Positions 45,998-52,203 of a stretch of 52,203 nucleotides of DNA are shown in pieces. The translations under genes were made by a program, and so were the position numbers. Below the pieces are notes generated by a model. It was not told the origin of the DNA. It searched no databases and saw nothing but the letters and a program-made list of their open reading frames with translations. The stretch is from Clostridiales bacterium (GTDB lineage Bacteria; Bacillota; Clostridia; Christensenellales; UBA1242), in assembly GCA_918292005.1 (NCBI GenBank), contig CAKJZJ010000015.1:1-52203 (forward strand), written 5' to 3'. Within the stretch, counting starts at the first letter, position 1. Each line of letters starts with the position of its first letter.

Positions 45998-48900
45998 TTA
46001 TGCAAATGATGGCCTACTAGCAGGAACCCATTCGTATATAGTAATATCTCCATTGACAGTTGCAGTGAAATTCTCAGTATCATTCATATAACTATTAGGA
46101 TAATTATTGACGATATCATTAGGCACATGTATCTCATCAAATAGAGATGCTATTGCCACTGCCGTCATATCAATATTAGGATCGATACTAGAGAATAATC
46201 CATAATTGTGTAGTATGAGTGTAGTAAGTGAAGTGCAACCATACAGAGTTGTCTGGTCTACATAATATAGCCCTGCACCCACCGTAATGGTAGTAAGGCT
46301 CGAACAATATGCGAATGAGAATGATTCTGTCGTACTAATACTATCTGCCAGTACCAGAGTCTCCATAGTGGTATTATGATCGAATGCATTTGCACCAATG
46401 ATCTCAATTAGTACACCATCTATATGAGATGGGATATTTATCTCGGTCATCGTAGCACCCAGTGCTGTAAGACCTGTGATAGTATCTCCACTATATGTAA
46501 ATATGTATTCATATTTTCCATACACGGTGAGACCACCTACACAGCCAGCCGTATCGGTAATAGGCGTTGAATAAGTATTATCTGTATACCAGCCGGTAAA
46601 TGCCATACCATTGAATTCTGCCATGGTGGTAGGTAATGCAGTTGTACTGCCATCAATGTAATAGTATGGACCTTGTAATACAGGCATCATTCCCCATGGC
46701 GAGTATGGTGGTTCTCCAGCATACGTATAGGATACAGTTTGTGTATCACCATCTACTTCAAACTCGAATAGATAAGTGATCGGGCTCCAAGTCCCACTTG
46801 TAGCAGTATATAGATAGAATTGCTCACTCTCGAGTGTTGCTGTAGTTTTAGTAAATAATGCTGAATTTAGGTAGGTATTAGTATTGCCATTTGCTACCAT
46901 TAGGTCTTCAAAATCTTTATAGATATACACATGATTCCAGATATTAGCCATATCGCCTACATAATCTGGTGTATACATGGTATAGAGCATTACATTACCT
47001 ATGAGTACCATTGAGTCTAGCGATGTACAGCCATCTATCATATTGATATTAGCAAATCCAGTCATCTCGCTCCATATTACCATGGTGGTCATATTCTCAC
47101 AATCAGAGAAGGCATATTCTTCGATAAACTGTGTACTCTCACCCGTATTCATGATGATCAGATCTGGCTGTCCAGCGAATGCTCCCATACCTATCCTTGT
47201 TACCGAGTCTGGTATAGTGGTTGTAGCACAACCTGCTATCAATTTATCATTACTCGAATCAATAATAGCATTACAATCATATCTGCTATCGTAATATGTA
47301 TTATTGCTATCTACCGTAATGGTGGTAAGATCAGCACAATATGCAGTAATAGCATTACCAATACTATGTACACTAGCAGGAATAGATAGAGATGTGAGAG
47401 ACGAACAACCATAGAATGCTGTGCCACCTATGGCATATAGGCTATCACTCAGTGTGATGCTGGTCATATTAGAGCAATTATAGAATGCATCATCCCCGAT
47501 AAGCCAAATATTATCCGACATTGCTACCGACACAATATTGGTACAACCATTGAAAGCATTTGAAGATATTATATAGATACCATCTAATTGTAGAGTAGAC
47601 TCATTGAAAATGTAGTCTGGTATGATTATATCTGACAGAGTCTGACCCAATGTGGTAAGTCCAGTAATTTCATTACCATCACCATTGTCGGTGTAATAGA
47701 ATATTGGCATGAATAGTCCATATACTTCCAGCGTGCCACTACAACCAGTGGTATCAGTAATAGGTGTAGAATATGTGCCATCTGTATACCAGCCAGCGAA
47801 ACCATAGCCGTATATAGACTGTATGCTAGTAGGTAGTGTCAGCACGATGCCATCTACATAGTAGTATGGAGTGGATATATCCGAATATTTATCCCAATAA
47901 TCATACCAACCGAAAGATAGAGACTCGGTAGACTGAGTATCTGGCATGTAGTACCTAATACTATACCATTGTACATTAGTCCTGACGTAATGGTAATAAT
48001 CTACACTGTCTATATTTTCTAGTGTTTTGGTGTATAGAGATGAATTGAGATAGTCATTATCCATACTCAAATATGTAACTACATAATCTATAGTGGTTTT
48101 CGTTACATATATTTCCTGGAATATGTCCACACCATCTCCCATCATATCTGGAGTATAGCCTATATACAGATCTTCGTTGCCTTTGATTACCAATGTATGT
48201 AGGCTAGTACAATTATAAAGGCTAGTGTCATAATAATTATTCAAGCAAGAACCTACAATAATTGTATCTAGATTTGTACACTCGCCAAATGCATATTCGC
48301 CTACTGTATATATGTATTCTAGATTGACCACAGTCAATCCTGTATGACCATAAAATGCCCCGTTGCCAATATGCTCAATAGTGCTATCAAATGTGGTACT
48401 AGCACAGCCGGCTATGAGAGTATTGGTAGCAGTCTCTATTATAGCATTGCAATTATTCCTACTATCATATGTAGTATTCTGTGGATCTACTGTAATGGTA
48501 AGCAAATCTAAACATCCTGCAGTAATACCTGCACCGATACTCTCTACACTAGCAGGTATATGTAGTGATGTAATAGCTGTCTCATTAAATGCCATATCGC
48601 CTATATATGTCACAGTATCTGGTATGGTAATGGCTGTAAGTCCACTCTCATTGAATGCCCCCACATCTATTCTCTCTAGCACCGTTCCACTAGCGAAAGT
48701 TACACCTGTCATATTCTCATTACCAGAGAATGCATGACTCCCTATACTTCCTACACTACTAGGAATGGTAATAGTACCAGTCATACCACAATTGTAGAAT
48801 GCTTCACTATCAATACCAGTAATGCCACTACGTATGGTAGATGTGGAACATCCAGCTATAAGGACATCATCTAATAATCTCACAATTACATTGTCACTAG

Positions 48901-50455
48901 TCGTGCCATTGTAATAGCTGGTATAGTACATATTATTGCTATCTACTATAATGCTAGTCAGCGTTGTTTTGCCATAAGTTAGACCACATGCACCAGATAT
49001 ATTGGTAATGGTACTAGGAATGTATAGCGTGGTAATCAAAGTAGAATTAGACAATGCTCCGGCATCAAGATGTGTAATGGTATACCCATCTATAGACTCC
49101 GGAATCTCTACTACAGCACGATCTCTAAGGATGCCATTGATGGTATGCTCGTACACATCAAATATAGCATCGAATATAGGTGTGACAGTGATATCGGCAT
49201 ATATACCTGATGTGGTTGTAATTTGTTCATTGTAGTATCCTTCTTGAGAACCAGACCATTCATCATAATAGTAATACGTTACTTCCCAATGAGAGAAGTC
49301 GTATCCATCTTTTTCGGCAGGTAGGAAGGTAACAACATCATCTACAGAGAAGGTAGACTCATTATTGTGTATTGTGGTATAGCAGTCGGCGTCATAGCAA
49401 ATATTGTATATCTCAACCTCATATTTACCATACAGGTATATATCCCCCGTCATGCCTTCGGTAGACACGAATGGCGTCTCGTATGTACTATCTAAGTACC
49501 AGCCTTCAAATACATAACCACCGATATCATCTGCTTGTATATCTCCAGCATACATGACTGTCTCTACAGAATATGTATAAGATATCATACCACCATCGGT
49601 ATATATACAGTCGCCGTCGATAGTATATGTAATTTCAGCAAAGTATGCATACACTTCAATAGGACCAGTAGGATAATCTATCGTACTCTGATCCCAGCCA
49701 TTGAATTCATAGCCATCATCTGGAAACGCATCATATAGAGTAATACTCTCGAAGTGTGTGATAGTATCTGGATTTCTGCTATCATTGGTACCATGGTCTA
49801 TTACATAAGTAATGGTAAATTCTTCTGGCTCAAAGAGTGGATACAGGTCTAGGTCGGCATAATATCCACTAGTACTAGTAATAGGCTGAGTGTATGAACT
49901 ATCTGTGTACCAGCCAGTGAATGTATAATACTCTTCTTCTGTTAATGCATCAGTGAATGTTATATTATTCTCTACATCGTAGGTATTTGGATTGCTATGT
50001 GTCTCGCCACTACCCATGTGATATGTGATATTGTATGTAATTAGAGTGAATTTCGCAAATATATCCATATCTCCAGTAGTGCTAGTGATGGTGGAAATGG
50101 CATTTGTGAATGATGAGTCTGTATACCATCCATCGAATGTATAACCTGCACGTGTAGCATCATATAGGGTAATAGTATCGAAATATGTAAATGTGGCTAC
50201 ATTACGTGAATCATTGGTGCCACCATCTAGGTGGTACTCAATATTGTACACGGCGATATCGAATAATGGATATAAATGTAAATTGGTATAATGATTGGTG
50301 GTAGTAGTGATAGGCTGAGTATGAGCACTATCTGTATACCAGCCAATGAATTCGTAGCCTATAGCAGTAGTTTCGGCATCTATAAAGTTGAAATTATTGT
50401 GTACTGTATAAGAAGTTGGATTGGTCTGTGTCTCCCCGCCAACAGGAACCGCATT
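45998..50455 (-). CDS. 5'-truncated surface protein with InlB-type repeats and BspA-type leucine-rich repeats
   Basis: The frame stays open from an in-frame TAG (50458-50456) to 45998, giving 1,485 codons. There is no ATG near its 5' end; the GTG at 50251 lies inside a repeat and is not a credible start. The first encoded residues (AVPVGGETQTNPTSYTV) are already mid-repeat and no signal peptide or anchor is present, so the 5' end is missing. About residues 1-430 are Listeria-Bacteroides/InlB repeats (GWYTDSSYTQPI, GWYLDSTYETPF). BspA-type LRR_5 blocks follow at about 440-770, 920-1150 and 1320-1430, with phrases such as LTSLSIPASVHSIGNAIT. InlB-type repeats separate the blocks. No C-terminal sorting motif is seen. 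A cell-surface adhesion role is inferred from these families. It may be non-functional as it stands. Confidence 0.8.
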   Translation of the reverse strand, partial: NAVPVGGETQTNPTSYTVHNNFNFIDAETTAIGYEFIGWYTDSAHTQPITTTTNHYTNLHLYPLFDIAVYNIEYHLDGGTNDSRNVATFTYFDTITLYDATRAGYTFDGWYTDSSFTNAISTITSTTGDMDIFAKFTLITYNITYHMGSGETHSNPNTYDVENNITFTDALTEEEYYTFTGWYTDSSYTQPITSTSGYYADLDLYPLFEPEEFTITYVIDHGTNDSRNPDTITHFESITLYDAFPDDGYEFNGWDQSTIDYPTGPIEVYAYFAEITYTIDGDCIYTDGGMISYTYSVETVMYAGDIQADDIGGYVFEGWYLDSTYETPFVSTEGMTGDIYLYGKYEVEIYNICYDADCYTTIHNNESTFSVDDVVTFLPAEKDGYDFSHWEVTYYYYDEWSGSQEGYYNEQITTTSGIYADITVTPIFDAIFDVYEHTINGILRDRAVVEIPESIDGYTITHLDAGALSNSTLITTLYIPSTITNISGACGLTYGKTTLTSIIVDSNNMYYTSYYNGTTSDNVIVRLLDDVLIAGCSTSTIRSGITGIDSEAFYNCGMTGTITIPSSVGSIGSHAFSGNENMTGVTFASGTVLERIDVGAFNESGLTAITIPDTVTYIGDMAFNETAITSLHIPASVESIGAGITAGCLDLLTITVDPQNTTYDSRNNCNAIIETATNTLIAGCASTTFDSTIEHIGNGAFYGHTGLTVVNLEYIYTVGEYAFGECTNLDTIIVGSCLNNYYDTSLYNCTSLHTLVIKGNEDLYIGYTPDMMGDGVDIFQEIYVTKTTIDYVVTYLSMDNDYLNSSLYTKTLENIDSVDYYHYVRTNVQWYSIRYYMPDTQSTESLSFGWYDYWDKYSDISTPYYYVDGIVLTLPTSIQSIYGYGFAGWYTDGTYSTPITDTTGCSGTLEVYGLFMPIFYYTDNGDGNEITGLTTLGQTLSDIIIPDYIFNESTLQLDGIYIISSNAFNGCTNIVSVAMSDNIWLIGDDAFYNCSNMTSITLSDSLYAIGGTAFYGCSSLTSLSIPASVHSIGNAITAYCADLTTITVDSNNTYYDSRYDCNAIIDSSNDKLIAGCATTTIPDSVTRIGMGAFAGQPDLIIMNTGESTQFIEEYAFSDCENMTTMVIWSEMTGFANINMIDGCTSLDSMVLIGNVMLYTMYTPDYVGDMANIWNHVYIYKDFEDLMVANGNTNTYLNSALFTKTTATLESEQFYLYTATSGTWSPITYLFEFEVDGDTQTVSYTYAGEPPYSPWGMMPVLQGPYYYIDGSTTALPTTMAEFNGMAFTGWYTDNTYSTPITDTAGCVGGLTVYGKYEYIFTYSGDTITGLTALGATMTEINIPSHIDGVLIEIIGANAFDHNTTMETLVLADSISTTESFSFAYCSSLTTITVGAGLYYVDQTTLYGCTSLTTLILHNYGLFSSIDPNIDMTAVAIASLFDEIHVPNDIVNNYPNSYMNDTENFTATVNGDITIYEWVPASRPSFA

Positions 50456-50476
50456 CTAAAATGCGGTCCTTTTATT
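50449..50476 (+). terminator. Hairpin at the gene break (terminator-like on the plus strand)
   Basis: ACCGCATT / AATGCGGT is a perfect 8-bp stem with a 4-nt loop (50449-50468), followed on the plus strand by CCTTTTATTT. It sits exactly where the minus-strand reading frame of the LRR protein is broken, and CTAG disappears from the sequence here. Confidence 0.55.
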
Positions 50477-50604
50477 TCTGTTATAAAGGAGTTGCAGGAA
50501 TTGTATTTCCAACAAAAAAAGTTGAACCAAAACCGACAACAAACTATCTCTGGCTAAAAAGAGATTATCACGGGAATTGGGTTAAAACAAAAACAGAAAA
50601 ATAA
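50461..50604 (+). pseudogene. Possible orphan gene tail (47 codons)
   Basis: The plus strand has an open frame from ATG 50461 to TAA 50604, ending TNYLWLKRDYHGNWVKTKTEK. It has no ribosome binding site, and its start overlaps the hairpin. Its amino-acid mix looks like genuine protein, and a terminator-like hairpin follows three bases later, so it may be the remnant 3' end of a gene cut at the junction. It may equally be chance; I do not recognise the sequence. Confidence 0.25.
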
Positions 50605-50606
50605 AC

Positions 50607-50640
50607 AAAAAATGGTTTAGCGATTGCTAAGCCATTTTTT
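50607..50640. terminator. Bidirectional terminator
   Basis: A 15-bp stem with one G-U pair (50607-50621 / 50626-50640) and a 4-nt loop has A6 and T6 at its ends. It lies 14 nt downstream of the minus-strand stop at 50654 and three bases after the plus-strand TAA at 50604. Confidence 0.85.
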
Positions 50641-50653
50641 ATGGTAAATATAA

Positions 50654-52203
50654 TTAGTCATTTCCATATACTGCAACAAGATATAAATTACGAGCATAAT
50701 CACTTGGATTTATATGTGTTAAGTGATAAGTGACACCTGCATAGGTATAATCCCAATATTTAAAATGTAACCAACCTATTCCTTCTTTCCATTCACTATT
50801 TAAAGATGGTAAATCAAAATTGTCTTCAACTGTGTATGTTCTTTCAGAAGGAGTTGGGCCATAATTATTAACAAATGTTATGGTATATTCTTGCAATTCT
50901 TGTTTTGCATACAGAACAGTTATTCCTTGATTAAATGAGAGTTCCGTTACTTTTTCGCTATCCAAGCAATTTGCGCTTGTATAAAATCCTTTGAATTCAT
51001 ATCCATCAATAGTTACTTTTGAAACGCAATCTTCGTCTGCTAAGTTTTTCATAGGAGTATATTGAATATCTACAAAACACAAGAAACTCAATTGTTTGAA
51101 TGACTGCAAAGATGCATTAGCAATTCTTCCAGCAGGTGCAAAACTTACACATTTATATTGTATGTTAATCAACATAGTTTCAAATTTTGCATAGAGTGTC
51201 AATTCGTTTATATCATCAATATTTTCATAGTGAATTGATGTGATTTTGCTTTCGTTTGCAAAATCTGGCCTTGTATACCAACCATAGAAATCAGCATATT
51301 GATGGGAAGCATTATTTAATGCAACATTACGATCTTCAACAGCATAATCTTTTGGGTTATTGTTTGTTACATAATAATTATTCATTCCGTTAAATTCACC
51401 CAAAACATAATTTATTTTTACAATCTTAATCCACTTTGCTGTAAGTGTTAAATCTTCGGTAAACTCATAAGGATATAATGATATTGCACCTTCTAAACTT
51501 CCCCAAGACATTGATTCTTGCTCTTCCCAACCATCAAATCTGTATCCCTCTCGTGTTGGATTTGGAATTGCCAAGGTGTTGTCAGTTGACTTAAATGTTC
51601 TTGGAGCGTATGGTGGGACAGTTCCATCGCCCAAAACATAATTTATGTTATAAGTGTTTTCAACTAATCTAAGTTGAACAGAAACTTTAACACTTTCTGG
51701 TAACATATTAAATTTGTTTGTGGTTATATGTTCATTATGTAATTCGCCATCCAAATAATAAGTCAAAATATAATAATCAACAGCATAGTTTTGGTTTATT
51801 GTTTCGCAATGAATTGTAATTTCTTCGCCTGTATATCCTTTATTGTTAGAATTATATTCATTTGATGGATTTATTCTTTGACCATTTGCTTTTGTTAGGT
51901 ATATACTTTTTCCTCCACGAGCATTAAGTGCTTGCCCTTCGCCTAATATAGCATCATTCCATCTGTTGTCGACGGTTAATGAGTATTCTTTTGCATTTAT
52001 ATTGGCAGAAATAACTAAATTTTTATTAACAGAAATTGGATTATACAAACCTTGGCCATTTTGGTCTTTCCAACCACCGAAAGTATATCCTTCTTCTTTG
52101 AATTCATAAGATAGAGATATTCTTGTGGCGTATTTTACTAAACTACCACTTTCAATAACGCTATCGTTATCATCATCATTTGTAATTATTACATTAAGCA
52201 TTC
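50654..52203 (-). CDS. C-terminal part of a second InlB-repeat surface protein (runs off the right edge)
   Basis: About 516 codons are visible; the frame continues past the right edge, so the ATG at 52201 need not be the start. It contains several Listeria-Bacteroides/InlB repeats, for example YTFGGWKDQNGQGLYNPI, NPTREGYRFDGWEEQ followed by LTLTAKW, ADFYGWYTRPDF followed by LTLYAKF, and YEFKGFYTS. The protein ends ...YLVAVYGND with no sorting signal. Codon use differs from the rest of the window: CTA leucine is rare and the tetranucleotide CTAG does not occur at all between 50457 and the end, whereas it is frequent in the other surface genes. This suggests a different genomic origin from the LRR protein beside it. 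Confidence 0.85.
   Translation of the reverse strand, partial: MLNVIITNDDDNDSVIESGSLVKYATRISLSYEFKEEGYTFGGWKDQNGQGLYNPISVNKNLVISANINAKEYSLTVDNRWNDAILGEGQALNARGGKSIYLTKANGQRINPSNEYNSNNKGYTGEEITIHCETINQNYAVDYYILTYYLDGELHNEHITTNKFNMLPESVKVSVQLRLVENTYNINYVLGDGTVPPYAPRTFKSTDNTLAIPNPTREGYRFDGWEEQESMSWGSLEGAISLYPYEFTEDLTLTAKWIKIVKINYVLGEFNGMNNYYVTNNNPKDYAVEDRNVALNNASHQYADFYGWYTRPDFANESKITSIHYENIDDINELTLYAKFETMLINIQYKCVSFAPAGRIANASLQSFKQLSFLCFVDIQYTPMKNLADEDCVSKVTIDGYEFKGFYTSANCLDSEKVTELSFNQGITVLYAKQELQEYTITFVNNYGPTPSERTYTVEDNFDLPSLNSEWKEGIGWLHFKYWDYTYAGVTYHLTHINPSDYARNLYLVAVYGND

Noticed and set aside
50249..50251. GTG as start of the LRR surface protein
   Set aside because: It is inside an InlB repeat, lacks a ribosome binding site and signal peptide, and the frame is open for another 204 bases upstream.

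Overview
The window looks like a low-GC, Gram-positive-type chromosome, most likely an uncultured Clostridia-like member of the Bacillota. This is inferred from strong AGGAGG-type ribosome binding sites, many consensus sigma-A promoters, a SleL/YaaH-type LysM-GH18 enzyme typical of spore formers, a SecA with a CxCx8CC tail, and giant InlB-repeat surface proteins. No taxon can be fixed from sequence reading alone. The Leu codon CTA and the tetranucleotide CTAG, both usually avoided in bacteria, are very common in most of the window.

Layout, left to right. (1) Bases 1-993 are the 5' third of a 23S rRNA gene on the minus strand. It has its own promoter and no 16S gene in front of it. (2) A plus-strand lipoprotein gene (1749-2714) converges on an enormous minus-strand gene (2766-27416). 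That gene encodes an 8,216-residue N-terminally anchored surface protein made of Listeria-Bacteroides/InlB-type repeats, with a calcium-loop insertion and a cysteine-rich C-terminal zone. (3) Housekeeping genes follow: typA (minus), a CNNM/CorC-family membrane protein (minus), then a plus-strand operon. The operon holds a possible SipW-type secreted protein, fhs, a thioredoxin-reductase-like flavoprotein without its CxxC, galE and an RdgB/HAM1 nucleotide-cleansing enzyme. A LysM-GH18 gene and a divergent DisA_N-like nucleotidyl-cyclase gene come next. (4) On the minus strand lie an ABC transporter pair and a secA operon, where secA is followed by three small glycine/serine-rich membrane proteins each ending in a zinc ribbon. 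(5) The right end holds a second surface protein (45998-50455) of InlB repeats and BspA-type leucine-rich repeats whose 5' end is missing. After an abrupt junction near 50455 there is the 3' part of another InlB-repeat gene with clearly different base usage.

The surface proteins, secA with its membrane satellites, and the SipW-type candidate suggest a cell that invests heavily in its envelope. The operon fhs-trxB-like-galE-rdgB is ordinary metabolism. The best candidates for new biology are the 24.65-kb gene, the DisA_N-like protein, the CxxC-less TrxB-like enzyme and the secA satellite cluster. The junction at about 50.45 kb may be a rearrangement, a horizontal transfer or an assembly join, and should be resolved before the right end is interpreted. 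No CRISPR array, tRNA, insertion sequence or prophage was recognised.
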